DNA from: Nematopogon swammerdamellus
Lineage: Eukaryota > Arthropoda > Insecta > Lepidoptera > Adelidae
Assembly: GCA_946902875.1 (NCBI GenBank)
Contig: OX336343.1
Coordinates: 658,754-722,753, forward strand
DNA: 64,000 bases
Direction of reading: 5' to 3'
Shown here: positions 11,757 through 23,661 of the stretch, piece by piece
How positions within the stretch are numbered: the first letter of the stretch is position 1
Layout: each line of letters starts with the position of its first letter
Notes under the pieces: generated by a model
Databases searched by the model: none
What the model was told of the DNA's origin: nothing
Seen by the model: only the letters and a program-made list of their open reading frames with translations
Position numbers and translations under genes: made by a program

Positions 11757-12430
11757 GGATTGCACTTATACTCCGTTCATCCTAGCAACTAATGCCGAGC
11801 GGTTTCTCGCTCTCGCAACGGTTATTACTCTTCTTTACACAGGACACAAGGTTGTGTTTGTGAGTCATAGGTGTATGCGAAAGTCATCTCAAAACCAAAA
11901 CGGCGCGTGCGCCGCTGCGCCTGTGGGTTAGTGTTGCGTTTTTATTCTGAGAAGGTTTCAAGTAGCCAGATGCAGTCGGCCGGTCAGTCGACTCATTACA
12001 TTCAGTAGCCTTTGCTACGCGTCATAATAATAACGTATTAATGGTTTTGCATATTTTTCACGTATTATTTTGAAGTTTTGTATATTATTTGTGTTGGTGG
12101 GTTAACTTATCCACCTACAATAGAACGAACAGCTGAAGTAAGTAGATTAGGCACAAAATTTTAATAACATATAATTTTAATTTTAAATAATTTACAGTGA
12201 AAATATAAATATTTTAACTTGATTCCAAGCAAAAAATAAAAATAAACAGGTTTATTGGAAAATTTTCATTCATTAAATAAATAAACAATGATTCAATAAT
12301 TTTTTTAACTTAATCTATATTCATAACCTCAGCTCACAGTCACTTCAATCACCCTTTGCGAGAGCGAGAAGTATAGAGAAAGAGAAACCGCTCGGCATTA
12401 GTTGCTAGGTTGAACGGAGTGTAAAACAAG
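11757..12430. mobile_element. TIR element in RpS24 intron 2
   Basis: The left end (11757-11822: actccgttcatcctagcaac, then taatgccgagcggtttctcg) is repeated inverted at 12355-12427. The interior, including an AT-rich block at 12040-12340, has no transposase. This is a non-autonomous DNA element of about 0.67 kb. Confidence 0.8.
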
Positions 12431-12433
12431 CAA

Positions 12434-12739
12434 TTGTTGAGACACATGAGAAGCATTACAAATTTATTCCTAAATCTTCGAAGGACCACCAACTTCAAAG
12501 TAAACAAGTACTGCAACTTAGTAGAATGGATAGTGATAAACAGATTCAAGACTGATCTCTTCGCTGTGGAAGTCGGAGCAAGAGGACTACCAGCGAAGTC
12601 GCTCTACAGTCTCTTCAAGAATGTAGGCCTGCCAAGTTCAAAGCTAAGCTCATACATGGAGAGAGCTGCGAAGTCGGCATTGAAGGCGTCCTACAGAATA
12701 TGGATAGGTAGAGGGGGAGGTCGAGAGCGGGACTGGTGA
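12434..12739 (+). pseudogene. Retroelement C-terminal remnant (EVGARG motif)
   Basis: A 101-codon open frame reads ...KTDLFAVEVGARGLPAKSLY and then SLFKNVGLPSSKLSSYMERA, ending near GRGGGRERDW. I recognise the FAVEVGARGLPAKS segment as typical of the C-terminal tail of some insect and marine-invertebrate reverse-transcriptase proteins. The assignment is from memory of family style, not from a catalytic motif. It starts immediately after the right end of the 11757-12430 TIR element, lies within RpS24 intron 2, and cannot be an RpS24 exon because the flanking exons already join in frame. Confidence 0.55.
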
Positions 12740-13645
12740 TTCTCCGCATAATATTCATCGCAGACTAGCTGATGAGTCTTGATGCGAGCTGGAGAGCTAG
12801 GTGGCCGTCCGCTAGTCCCAGCCTCAATTGACTGCTTCCCCTGCTGCCAGTGGGCCCGGATGTGTTCGGTGAAGCAACTGCGAGCTACGCTCCAAATCTT
12901 CTCTTTATATTCACGTTTTCTCTGTTCCTCTCACATTATGTTTCACATCAAATTTCCAAAACCCGATAACTAGCACATTTGGCAATCACATTGAGCTCTC
13001 CTTAGTCTCTGTGGTACTAATTAGGGTTTTCTACCCGGGTTTACAGGCGATTTCGTACCCGAGTTAAATTTCCCAGAATACCCGGGACCCCGGGTAAAAT
13101 TTTTTGGCACTTTTAAAATAAAGTTTGCGTATTATCAGTATTTTTGTAACACCACAGTACCATATTTTGTAGTAACCAAGTTAACTACCAACACCTATGC
13201 CAGCCATAGATAAACTTAGTGGTTATTTACTCTGTGGCCATGGACGGCCGGTGAATTGAGTGAAGTAATGTTGTTAGTATTAGTTTCTGCGTTCTACATA
13301 CAAAATTAATAATGCCCGCAGCAGCAGTTTCATTCACATTCAGATATATTTGGTGATACAGCTGATTTATCTCCGTTACCATGTTATGTATTCTGTTTAA
13401 AATTCGTTGTCTTAGAAGAAGGAAAGGAATAGAGCATCTATTCTAGCCAGCTATATGGAGTCACATGCTGTGCCAAATCCTGTTCCTGTCAGGGGAGCGG
13501 GGGTACTAACCTATTCTTATTTTTAAGTTGCATGATGTATTACTTGGGATGTATCATTTTATTCTTGACTGTGAAATAAACGCTTCTTTAATTACTTACT
13601 TTATGTATGTGATGTATACTTTATGTATGATATGCGTGGTGACAG

Positions 13646-13767
13646 GTGACCCCCGACGTGGTGTTTGTGTTCGGGTTCAAGACAAACTTCGGCGGCGGCA
13701 AGTCAACCGGCTTCGCGCTCCTCTATGACACCCTCGACTTCGCCAAGAAGTTCGAGCCCAAGCACAG
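13646..13767 (+). CDS. RpS24: RpS24 exon 3
   Basis: This exon follows a gacag acceptor and encodes [20 protein letters not shown] and then [20 protein letters not shown]. The FGFKT-x-FGGGK-x-TGFAL-YD segment is the eS24 family signature. It ends in phase 2 at a GTCCGT donor. Overlapping open frames on either strand are shadows. Confidence 0.95.
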
Positions 13768-13918
13768 GTCCGTATAGCGCCACCACAAGCCCACACCATA
13801 CCACTCTCTCACATGTTGGCGGCGCTGACCGGGAGGGATCTCGGCCATACTTTTTATGATTATTTAATTTTGATAGTGGGGTGCGTGCATCGGGCTCCAC
13901 TACTGCGATCTTTTTATT

Positions 13919-14104
13919 GAAGTTATACTTTAGGTGCATTATGAAAATGGGGAGTCAACTCGGAAGAAATATCATCGTCGTCGTCGCCACTGCGTACAAA
14001 TTATTTGTACGTAGGTATTGTGCGGTGCTGCCCGATAGAGATAAGCAGTGAGAGGGAGTAAGGGGGGAGGGGTTTTTTTATCACGCTAAAGAAGTATAAC
14101 TTCT
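13919..14104. mobile_element. MITE with gaagttatacttctttag ends
   Basis: The left end gaagttatactttaggtgca and the right end cacgctaaagaagtataact are inverted, about 185 bp apart, in RpS24 intron 3. The same ends occur at 23203, 23901/24412, 24793 and 61512, defining a family. The interior shares attatgaaaatggggagt between copies. Confidence 0.8.
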
Positions 14105-14193
14105 AACGTTGTTCGGAAGAAGTAAGCCAAAAGGTTTAAACTTGTTTGTTTTTATCATCTTTTAACCTGTTGCCTTCCACAGGTTATAATAAT

Positions 14194-14216
14194 GCTGCCC
14201 CCCCCCCCCCCCCCCC
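14194..14216. repeat. Poly(C) tract
   Basis: A run of about 22 C residues lies in RpS24 intron 3. A similar run occurs at about 45823-45837. Such runs are prone to length errors in sequencing. Confidence 0.9.
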
Positions 14217-14724
14217 TGCCATGAGTCCCAGGGCACTTTCGCCGCTTGGAAATTTGGCGCCGCCTGGGCAGGCGTGCACATAAAATAATGAAGTCAGAAC
14301 AATAAACTCTATTTGCACTTATAACTAATGAAATTACCTAGAAAACGATGTGAAACAAATGAGGATTCACTTATTTAGAAGAACAGTCGTGTTTTTTAAC
14401 TCCAGGAAGATCAAAACACGGTCAATATTTTTTCCCAAATTCTCTAACCTAAAATTGACAATTCCCCCATGTAAATCATGTATTGATTTAACCATTAATC
14501 GGAGGTTCTCATTCATTTCAATAAGAAATACTCACTGAAATTGGTATTAGCTACATTTTCGACGCCGCCCATCAGCCTTTTCGGAAGACAACGGTAGTAA
14601 ATATTTTACGGCCGATTGGCTGTTCCAGGGGGTTCAACAAAATGTTGATGTCAGCCAAGGTGACCTGTCTAAAATAAATAAGGCACTTGTATAGTGTAGT
14701 GTAAGGTGGTTGTTGTCGTTGCAG

Positions 14725-14851
14725 ACTGGCGCGCCACGGGCTCTACGAGAAGAAGCGGCCGACGCGCAAGCAGCGCAAGGAGAGGAAGAACAGGATGAAG
14801 AAGGTGCGAGGCACCAAGAAATCCAAGGTGGGCGCCGCCGCCAAGAAGTAG
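14725..14851 (+). CDS. RpS24: RpS24 exon 4 with stop codon
   Basis: This exon follows a ttgcag acceptor and begins with the last base of a split Arg codon. It encodes the Lys/Arg-rich C-terminus [20 protein letters not shown] and so on to a VGAAAKK end and a TAG at 14849-14851. The basic tail is the rRNA-binding extension typical of eS24. Confidence 0.95.
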
Positions 14852-14869
14852 TTTTAACATGTCAGCTCT

Positions 14870-14875
14870 AATAAA
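14870..14875 (+). terminator. RpS24 polyadenylation signal
   Basis: AATAAA lies 19 bp after the RpS24 stop codon, followed by a T-rich stretch at about 14898. A very short 3' UTR is normal for ribosomal-protein mRNAs. Confidence 0.8.
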
Positions 14876-14904
14876 AACTATATAAAATCATCTCACCTTT
14901 TATT

Positions 14905-14990
14905 TTCCTTCACAATTAGGGTCGCCCTAGACGCACTTATCTGGACCAAATTGGTTGTGTTCTCAAAAAGGGTGCAAAAATGAACTGAAC
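14905..14990 (+). mobile_element. Short LINE 3' fragment
   Basis: gggtcgccctagacgcactt, then tggaccaaattgg and gtgttctcaaaaagggt, match the block at about 58970-59020, which belongs to a LINE reading frame ([15 protein letters not shown]). It is a truncated 3' piece downstream of RpS24. The rest of 14990-15715 holds nothing recognised. Confidence 0.6.
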
Positions 14991-15714
14991 TTGGAAATTG
15001 TAATAAAAACTCGATGGACAGTGAGTTGTCCTCGCAGTGGCAGCCCCCGCCATACCTGTCTGCGAAAGAATGTGAGATCTTCTCATCTTCAAATATGGAT
15101 CCCTTTCGAACCCTGAAGTTACGAAACCCTATCCTGAACATGCTGTATATATGGTGGAGTGACTGATGCAGTTGTCTGGATGTTAAATGTCGGGTTGAGA
15201 GAATAAAAACAAGTTCGCAAAAGTATAATTTGTATAATATAAAGAACATACGACATGTGTCCAAGTTTACACACAATTCTATAACCAATAGTTTTAGTTT
15301 CGCTTAGGTTTCAACAGGCTAGTCTTTTTCTTTTCAACTTGAGATCGAACAAACACATATTCCAGATAAGGTAGGGAATATTTTTCATAGCATAGGTACT
15401 TTCATATTATTTACACAACACCATTGACTTAGTTATGTATTTATTACTAATGTAAAGAACATGCCCATACGAACTCAATAAATATCCTCACTGAAGTGCT
15501 GGTCGAACCTGGAAGAACGCCTAAAATGATCCAAAAAGTAATTGGAAACTGAATATCACATATTATAATTCGATTATGTTTATTTGTCAAATCTGTTAAT
15601 TTGAGACTTGTTTTAATGAATGAAAAAGCATTATTTTTGACCACCACTTCAGTGAGGGCATCATAGCCAATGTATTACTATTGTATGTCACGTTAGTAAT
15701 ATATAAGGTGCCTC

Positions 15715-16990
15715 TTTATTTATTTATTTATTTATTATAGAATCAACATCTTTACAGTTACAATCAATTAAGTAGTAAAAACTTGTACAATATTAAAGAC
15801 AATAACAGATTCAAGCAATATTGATATAGTATGGTATAAACCACAGTATAGACGGAGAACATTTGAGTTGCATTGCAAGAAAGAGAGATAATTATAATGC
15901 TAGATTGGTGGTGAAAAATAACAATCTGATGCAATGATTAAGTAAAGGAGCACTAAGCAATGCGTAGATATCTTATAGATTAAGCAAGTCCACAATTCAC
16001 TTCATTTAGGTAAAAAACGCATTTAAATGTTTAGGTTTATAATAAACCAGTGTTAAAGCTAAAGTTAAAGTTCGAGTTCGCTCTTCACAGCACTGCCATC
16101 GTAAGTATAGTATAAATAATTTTACATAAGTATGGTAATAGGTAGAATAATTTATATAACTTTATATCTAAAATAGAAAAAATGTGTGGGAGATATTGAG
16201 GAATAAGTTATTATATGTGTATATGTCTAATCTATCTATAAAGTGTTTAGTGTTGTTTTGATTTGGTTTCTATATGCTGTTCTGCTTAGATGGAAGATGT
16301 CCACATCTCGAAATAAGTTGTTAAATGTGTGCGTTAGTCTAGGCAAGATAGAATTTTGAGCATAGTTTGTGCGATGCGCGGGCTCGCGGAACAGCGGAGT
16401 ATGGCGGGTGCGGCGTGGCGGAACACTCAGTGCCACTTCCCCCAGCAGCTCTGCACTGTCTACGCGCCCGCGCATCACGTCAAATAAAAATGTCATGTCC
16501 GCCAGGCGTCTTCTTTCTTCTAACGAAAGTAGATTGAAATGTTTGCAGCTTGAGTTATAGTCCCAACGACCTCTGTTGTCAGTGTAGTTTAAATGTTTTA
16601 TTAGAGTTTTTTGTATTCTTTCAATACAATTTATTTGAATGCCGTACCTAGGGGACCAAATGGAACTGGCAAATTCCAGAGTGCTTCTGACGTACGCGCA
16701 GTAAACTGTCTTAATACACTGTGTGCTTTTTAGCGGTTTGCATATCCTGAGAATAAAACCGAGATTTTTGTATGCTTTAGCGGTGATAGCTTCTACGTGT
16801 GAAGTAAAGGTCAGTTTGCTATCTAATTTCACTCCGAGATCGCGTACGAGATCTGTTTTAGGAATTGCAACACCATTTAATGTATAGTTGAAGAGAACAG
16901 GTCTTCTTTTCCTGGTGAATGTAATACTTTCGCACTTACCAGTATTCACAGATATTCTGTTTATTCTGTAATTCTCTTCTTTATTAGGGT
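15715..16990 (-). mobile_element. 5'-truncated Jockey/CR1-like LINE
   Basis: A minus-strand frame of 237 codons (16949-16236, continuing upstream in frame to about 16985) encodes the post-catalytic 'thumb' end of a LINE reverse transcriptase: NTGKCESITFTRKRRPV, VRDLGVKLDSKLTFTSHV, CAYVRSTLEFASSIWSPRYG and ERIQKTLIKHLNY. These are the usual C-terminal landmarks of Jockey-type ORF2 proteins. The catalytic domain and endonuclease are missing, so the copy is 5'-truncated near 16990. A (TTTA)n run at 15717-15738 on the plus strand marks the (TAAA)n 3' tail. The reading frame is uninterrupted, which suggests a fairly recent insertion. Confidence 0.85.
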
Positions 16991-17189
16991 CAAATATTTT
17001 AGGCGGGTTACATACTCAAATATACACATTACACAAAAAAATCGGTTCACAATTGGGGAAGATATTGCTGAACATACATAAAAAAAAAAACAAAATACAT
17101 ACAGCCGAACATAGAACCTCCTCCTTTTTTGAAGTCAGTTAATAAACATAGGGTATTTTTTCTTCCTAACAATAAATTTAATATGTAGC

Positions 17190-18770
17190 TCTCTCTACGA
17201 AAAAGATAAAGCAGAGGCATTTGCGGTGTTCCTCAGTAAAGTGTTCACCCAGAATGATGAGGCGGAAAACGATAACTGGGAAAAGGAAATAGACGCCTAC
17301 CTAGAGAGTGACCTACAAATGAGTCTACCAATAAAGCCCATCAAGCCACAGGATGTAATAGCTGTCATAAGAGACTCGGATTCTCACAAAGCCCCTGGAT
17401 ACGACCTCATAACTCCAAGGTTACTCAAAGAAATTCCCAGAAAAGGCATCATTCTCATCACAGTACTTTTCAACAGCATTCTGAGAACTGGTTATTTCCC
17501 AGAGATCTGGAAGGTCTCTCAGATCATAATGATACACAAACCAGGAAAACCAATACACGAGGTCTCATCATACCGGCCAATCACCCTATTGCCAGTTCTG
17601 TCAAAGCTCTTTGAGAAACTACTCTTGAAACGTATGAAGCCTATAATGGAAGACGAAGGCTTAATACCCGAGCACCAATTCGGATTCCGGTCAGAACACA
17701 GCACTGTTGAACAAGTTCACAGAGTAGATGCAAAAATTAGACAAACACTGGAAACGAAACAATACTGCTCGGCTGTCTTCTTAGATGTACAACAGGCGTT
17801 CGACAAGGTATGGCATAAAGGCCTGCTATACAAATTAAAAAAAACACTACCACACACCTATTACGCGGTCTTGAAGTCATACCTGGCCGGAAGAATCTTC
17901 CAAGTCAAAGTGGGGGAAGTCACATCACGGTTCTACGAAATAAATGCTGGGGTCCCTCAAGGATCGGTGCTTGGGCCAGTTCTTTACACCCTGTTCACGG
18001 CTGACCTGCCCGAAAGCGAAAATGTCTTGACAGCTACCTACGCAGATGACACGGCAGCACTTGCAACTCACAAGGAGCCCGCTAAGGCCTCCGAACTACT
18101 CCAGTCCCACTTGAATAAAGTAGATCTGTGGCTCAAACGCTGGAGAGTGAAGGTCAGCGCAGCGAAGTCCAACCACATTACATTCAGCCTCAGAAATGGG
18201 GACTGCCCTAGTGTCACTCTCAACAACGAGGTTCTGCCACACCAGACTTCGGTGCGTTATCTTGGCATGTATCTGGACCGGAAACAGCTCTACAAGGAGC
18301 ACATAAAAAAGAAGAGAAACGAGCTCGCCATAAGGTACAGCAATCTGAATTGGCTGATGGGCAGGCAATCCAGACTAAGTCTCAACAACAAGCTCCTCCT
18401 ATAAAAGGTGATAATCAAACCAGTATGGACCTACGGGATACAACTGTGGGGGACAGCCAGCAACAGTAACGTGGAAATCCTTCAGAGATTCCAAAACAAA
18501 ATTCTAAGAGACATTGCACGAGCTCCCTGGTTTACAAAAAACTCCGAAGTCCACGATTACCTGGAAATGCCAACAGTCAAGGATGAAATCAGACAATTCA
18601 ACAAAAAGTATAAAAAACGACTGGCGACGCATCCCAACAGACTGGCCTCCGATCTTTTGATCGAGAGAAGCTACACCAATAGGCTAAAGCGCTATCACAT
18701 CCTTGCACTGGAGGATAGGACATAAATAAGCACGTAGAGGACCAGACATACGAGGAGGGTAATCAATGGA
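17190..18770 (+). mobile_element. Jockey-clade LINE, reverse transcriptase with one nonsense codon
   Basis: An open frame runs from about 17190 through an ATG-less start (first Met-equivalent 17226) to TAA at 18402-18404, then continues in the same frame from 18405 to 18725. RT landmarks in order: DSHKAPGYDLITPRLLKEIP, SSYRPITLLPVLSKLFEKLL, EHQFGFRSEHSTVEQVHRV, AVFLDVQQAFDKVWHKGLLY, AGVPQGSVLGPVLYTLF, and the catalytic YADD at 18039-18050. After the stop come WTYGIQLWGTASNSN and RFQNKILRDIARAPW, the typical Jockey tail. The endonuclease domain is missing, so the element is 5'-truncated. A single in-frame TAA is the only lesion seen in 1.5 kb. Confidence 0.92.
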
Positions 18771-21073
18771 TGACTCGACTCACACGACCAACCTCACACA
18801 GAAAATCTGCTTATCCCTTCAATTGCCCGAGACCGTTCAGCGGTTCCGACCTTGGACTGCCATGGTTGCGCCGAACCGTTGAGCGGTCTCTCTAGACTAG
18901 TCACTTTAAATAATTTATTTAAATGTCATACATCCTACTAATCTCTTCTAACTTACGTACAGTCATTCATGAAAGAATAGGCTAGCTAAAAATGCACACT
19001 TCCATATGCTTGCCACTTCAAAATATTAATGGGAAGCGATCGGAAATTCAGTTCTGTTGTGTTCGCGGACGCAGAATAGCGTGCCATTGAAATTGTGTTT
19101 TGGAGTGATTTTTTGCCGTATTTTTGCTGTTTTTTGTTGAAAAACAATGGAAGGGTATGTAATCTACATGTTACAATAGTTTTTCGGACTTGAGGAATGA
19201 TTTATTCGTCAATAATTTTGATGTTTCCGACCCACTACGAAAAACCGTTACGAAAATTTTGAATGGTAGGTTACTTTGATCGATCGAAATTCTATAGATT
19301 TTCGCCAAAACAAGTGAAAGTTTATTGAAATAGTTTATTTATTTCATTGTAAATGTTTTAAGAACATTATATCTGCCCTAAAGTGGCCTAGTAATTAAAT
19401 TTTTCGAAAAATAAAGGCACGGTCGCTTCGGAAACCGTTCAACGGTTCGGGGCACTATCGGCGTGAGGTCACGTGACCGTGTCGCTGAGCGACCGCTCTA
19501 CCTATATGGATAGCGGCTTCAATACATTTTAATAAAATTTTATTTTTTTAGTGTGCTTGTTTTGAGTGATATTTTCATTAAATTTAATGAAATTTATTTT
19601 GGCCGTAAATTTAATGGCGTACTTTTAATTTTGTGCATGGATTTTTGCGTTTCATTTATTTCATATGTATTTGCATAACGTTTTTAAAGAAGTATAACTT
19701 CAAAAAGATTTCAGCATTAAGTCCGCCTTCTGGAGCATTTATCTGTAACCATTTCAAATACGGTATTAGATACCTTAAGATATGTTGCAAAAAATTTGCT
19801 ATCATTTCCCGAAAGCCTCCTCCATATTAAGTTATCCTTACTACTTACAAAATTTTGGTTTTTTTATTTTTATTTCTGTAAATTTCACTGAATTTTTTTT
19901 CAATATTTTTGTACGGTAGTATAATTTTTTTTCACTGAATCTAAGAGCAAATTTAATAAACTATTTTTTAGTGTCATTTTATTTTAATTCAGTCAGTAGT
20001 ATTTGCTTCTAGAGCAGTTTTTGCTATGTAGGTCATTTTGACCATTGTTCCATTTGGCCTCGTATTGTTTAGAAACAAAACATCCGACACATGTAATTAT
20101 TTTATTCTGAGTACTTGAAGAGCCCAGGCTTGTGTAAACACTTACATCATACCGCTGGAGTGGATCATTCAGCCGAAATTAATTTGTAAACATACTTGAC
20201 ATTTACGACCTCGAGTGAAGAGCGTCATATTTTTGTTACACTTTGGAACTCTGTTGAGATCTACATTTCTACTGTAACGAAAGATATCTTGATAGGAAAT
20301 GGTAGATTATGTAATAAACTATAAATAAAACACAATAAATTCAGTATCTGCAGTTTTATTAGAAAATATGAATATTTTTTTACCCGAATATGTAAATTAA
20401 TTCGTTTGTGGACTTTGGCCCAGTTTAATGGTGATAATAATAAACACAATTAGACGTGATACCAAGGCAATGCCTAGTAAATTTAATGAAGATTTAGAAA
20501 ATATAGGCTTTTCATATATGCTTCATAGAAAAAAGTCTAGAAATAAGGTCTAGAACGCAGTAGGGTGGAGCGCGCTCGACTCTGCCAAAATGGCGGGGCA
20601 ATCACGATTTTGGCATGATTTTGAGCCGGGCAATCGAAGGGTTATGGTCACATTCCGATTGCAGATGGTGCAAGCAAAAAAAAAAAAAAAAATAAAAAAA
20701 AAATAAAAAAAAAAAAAAATTAAAAAAAATTTAGCTCTAAAAATCAATGAACCCTCACAAAACACACGACAAGCGCGGCGTCTCTAGGGTAGCGCGCCAA
20801 CAAAAGGCCCAGTGACCTAATGACACTGTCGGTATGTCGAAAGCCCCTATAGTATACATATTTTGCGTAGAATGTTTATTTGAATGGGTATGTAATGTAG
20901 ATGAGTATGTATGTACAATAGATTCCTACACAGCACTATAACTAGTATGATGATGGCACTAGATGGCACTATACACCAGATATAGGTACCTAATGTAAAC
21001 AGGCTAAGTGGTCAGATTCTTCAGTATTCATGTTTATGCTGTAAATATTAATGCTCTTGTGAGCGGTAGTATG
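18771..21073. other. Gene-free AT-rich region
   Basis: No coding exon could be supported. Short inverted blocks built on accgttcagcggttcc / gaaccgttgagcggtc occur at about 18830-18890, with a related piece near 19435-19460. This points to a small dispersed repeat. An A-rich tract with T interruptions lies at 20675-20728. Several AATAAA and TTTATT matches are expected by chance at this base composition. Confidence 0.6.
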
Positions 21074-21286
21074 GGTTAGTTCAGTCTTTCCCAAACAGTG
21101 CGTCGCGACGCCCTGGGGCGTCGCGACTCGGTACCTAGGGCGTCGCTCCGCGTCGCAGTCGACGCGATACTACTATAGGTATTTAAATAATTTCCGTCCT
21201 GAGTATTAGTCAGGGGAGGCGCGTAAAATGTATAATATGTTTTGGGAGTCGCAACTTAAAAAAGTTTGGGAACCTCTGGGTTAGTT
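21074..21286. mobile_element. hAT-type MITE with 8-bp target duplication
   Basis: The element at 21082-21278 (197 bp) begins CAGTCTTTCCCAAAC and ends with the inverse of CAGAGGTTCCCAAAC. It is flanked on both sides by a perfect 8-bp direct repeat GGTTAGTT (21074-21081 and 21279-21286). CAG-type ends and 8-bp duplications are diagnostic of the hAT superfamily. The interior, with gcgtcgcgacgcc palindromes, is non-coding. Confidence 0.93.
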
Positions 21287-21452
21287 ATTTGTAAGTTACT
21301 ATAATATAATACTTATAAGGTACTAACAAAACATTGTGATTTGCGAAGTTTGTCAGTTCTTCTTCGCATTGAATTTAGAACTGGCGGAATTTCACGGAAT
21401 ACCACAGCATAGTTAGTGATGGAACTATGCGCCAAAGCTAGCGGCATGCGGT

Positions 21453-21582
21453 TCAGTGCATGTACGAAGCTGCCGACTGCTCGAGCATGTTGTCCTGCTC
21501 TATCTGCAGGTACACCGGCATGGTGCCCGCGCGCCGCTTCGGGCTGTTGTGGTTCTTCAGCTCGTGGCGACGCATCAGCCGT
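21453..21582 (-). CDS. ZAD zinc-finger protein, terminal exon
   Basis: Last coding exon. It follows a gtcgcag acceptor on the minus strand and supplies the second half of finger 6 (RLMRRHELKNH, completing C-x2-C-x12-H-x4-H with the exon at 22544). It then encodes a short tail MPVYLQIEQDNMLEQSAASY-MH and ends at TGA (21455-21453). The phase fits exactly: the previous exon ends with two bases of an Arg codon and this exon supplies the third. No function is known for the tail. Confidence 0.88.
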
Positions 21583-22029
21583 CTGCGACCATCACCACAT
21601 GCATATTAGCCACAGATGAGAGAGAAGATGGCCCATCGAGAGTGTTATGTATGGGAACCATCGGGTCGCCAAGATTCCTACCAATCTACTCAACCGCTCC
21701 AGCGCCCGCGGGTCACATGTACTGAAAAATGCCCAAAATGCCGGCGGGACACCTGATGACCTGGTGGCGCGGCTGACTACGGTGCGTTACGCACGTGAAC
21801 CTATGACGTCGAAACTTCCAGCGCGTAGCTGGCGCGGGCGCCGGCGCTTGAGCGGTTAAAACACGTTCACAGGCCACTTTTGTATTTTTTTTTAGCTTTA
21901 TGTTTTCGTGACAGTTGTTGTTGTTGTTGTTGTTTGCTGCCCAGCCTCTTGGGAAGACGGGTGGGCCATTCTCCGCACTGAGACCTCAAGACGGTCCGTT
22001 GTACGTGGTTCGTGACAGTTATTAGAGAT

Positions 22030-22345
22030 GACTAAAGTTTTATTTTTTATGGAAACTGACCCTGTTGGCTACATCACCTACAACATCCGTGATGTTAGCC
22101 CATAACACCGGATGAACTTGGTGCCACGTCAGTGCTTCCCTTCGGTCGTGCCGGCTACACTGAACTGGACGGAAAACACAAACTATTTACATAGCCGTTT
22201 CGACCGACCTTTCATTCAGTGCGGTGGTACCAACCCGGGCGGGTTAAACCCTACCACCTAGTAATATAAGAAGGGAGTCATATCCCTTTGTCGCCTTTTA
22301 CGACACACACGGCGAGAGATGCAGTGGGGCTATTCTTTTAAAGTA
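22030..22345 (-). mobile_element. SINE (family A) fragment in a zinc-finger intron
   Basis: The plus strand shows ggaaactgaccctgttggct, then ggtggtaccaacccgggcgg, the same body as copies near 29878, 46985 and 59198, here without the tRNA-like head. It continues into a block (tcgccttttacgacacacac to about 22345) shared with about 43525-43600. Confidence 0.75.
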
Positions 22346-22543
22346 CCGGCCCCACACGGTACAAAGTGCGCGGAGCTGCTGTTACTTGTGGTACATTCGT
22401 ACAACACACTCATGAATCCTCGTGTACTAGGTCCCGTAGGTGCTTCTAGTATAAGTTGATCGCAAGAGCGGGCTTAGGCGCGGAGAACGAGTCCGCACAA
22501 CAACAACAACAACAACAACAAGTTGATCGCAAATAGTGGTCAC

Positions 22544-22662
22544 CTGGTGGAGAAGGATTTTCCGCAGATATTGCAGTGGTGAGCCTTGACGTTGCTGTGC
22601 TGAGAGATGACGTGGTTGCCGAGCCCCTGCTTGTTGGTGAACGCGCGCTGGCATATCGAGCA
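22544..22662 (-). CDS. ZAD zinc-finger protein, exon with fingers 5 and 6a
   Basis: The exon runs from a gtgaacag acceptor to a GTGACC donor on the minus strand. It encodes finger 5 (CSICQRAFTNKQGLGNHVIS-QH: C-x2-C-x12-H-x4-H) and the first half of finger 6 (CNICGKSFST). It starts in phase 0 and ends in phase 2. A CAA/GTT microsatellite sits just downstream at 22498-22522. Confidence 0.9.
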
Positions 22663-23202
22663 CTGTTCACACACAAACGTGTTAGATTAATGCCGGCACT
22701 TCACTTGGCTTAGCGGGTTCGTGATTTTTGCAAAAATTTTAGTTTTATCTCGCTCTAAACAAGCCATTAAAGGGAGACGAAATGGAAATTTTTGCCAAAT
22801 ATTTATATATTTGAATATTTGCATACAGCCAAGTGTGGTGCCAGCATCACATAGGTGCACAATCAACACTAACGAGTTACTTCTAAGTTGTGGAGCGTGC
22901 AGAGCCCCTTGTAGCTTCGAAATAGGTGCTGGTGATGTAGTAGAAATAAATAATAGAAGGAACTTGGAAAACACGACTTTTAATCGTAAGGCAAAATGAG
23001 AACAGACAGATACATACAGCGGAAGTGTCCAACACAACCAATAACATTACCAGTTTAACCCGACCAATGACAACACGTAAGAGCACTCTCTTTGGTTTAT
23101 GTTGCCAGGTTCGGTTTCGATAATAGCTGCGCCCCGGCACCGGTCGGCGTCCAATTATCTCGGCACGATACAAGTTGTTCTAATTAAAAACCAAGACAGT
23201 TT

Positions 23203-23386
23203 TGAAGTTATACTTCTTCAGGTGTGTTATGAAAATGGAGAGTAGACTGAGAATAAATGTCATCGTCATAGCATTTGTGACGGTATTGTGCGGTGCTGCC
23301 AGGAGAGGGAGAGGAGGAGGTTGGGGAGAAAGAGGAGGGAGAGAGAGGGAGATTAATGAGGTTTTTTAATCACGTCAAAGAAGCTG
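23203..23386. mobile_element. MITE, gaagttatacttctttag family
   Basis: The left end gaagttatacttcttcaggt and a degraded right end tcacgtcaaagaag bound it. The interior shares tatgaaaatggagagt with the copy at 13919. It lies in the intron between zinc-finger exons. Confidence 0.65.
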
Positions 23387-23661
23387 ATCGGGTGAATGAA
23401 AGAAGTTGTATGAAAAAAAATTCTTTCATTCCAGGGAATAAAGAATGGGCGAAAAAAATTGATGCGTGTACATGTACGCGCGTTAGAAGTTATACTTCTC
23501 TCTCCCTCCCCCTCCACCCTTTCTTCTCAGTTTCCTCCCCATTTTCATAATTTGCCTAAAGAAGTGTAGCTTAAAAACTCATAATCGACGTGTTGTTTGT
23601 GCTGTGCAATAAAGTACGACACAAAAACTCTTTGAGTGACGGAGGATGTAGTGAGAGTCAC

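Noticed and set aside
11566..11931. 121-codon frame starting in RpS24 exon 2
   Set aside because: It reads through the RpS24 donor into the intron and the TIR element. The exon itself is used in RpS24.
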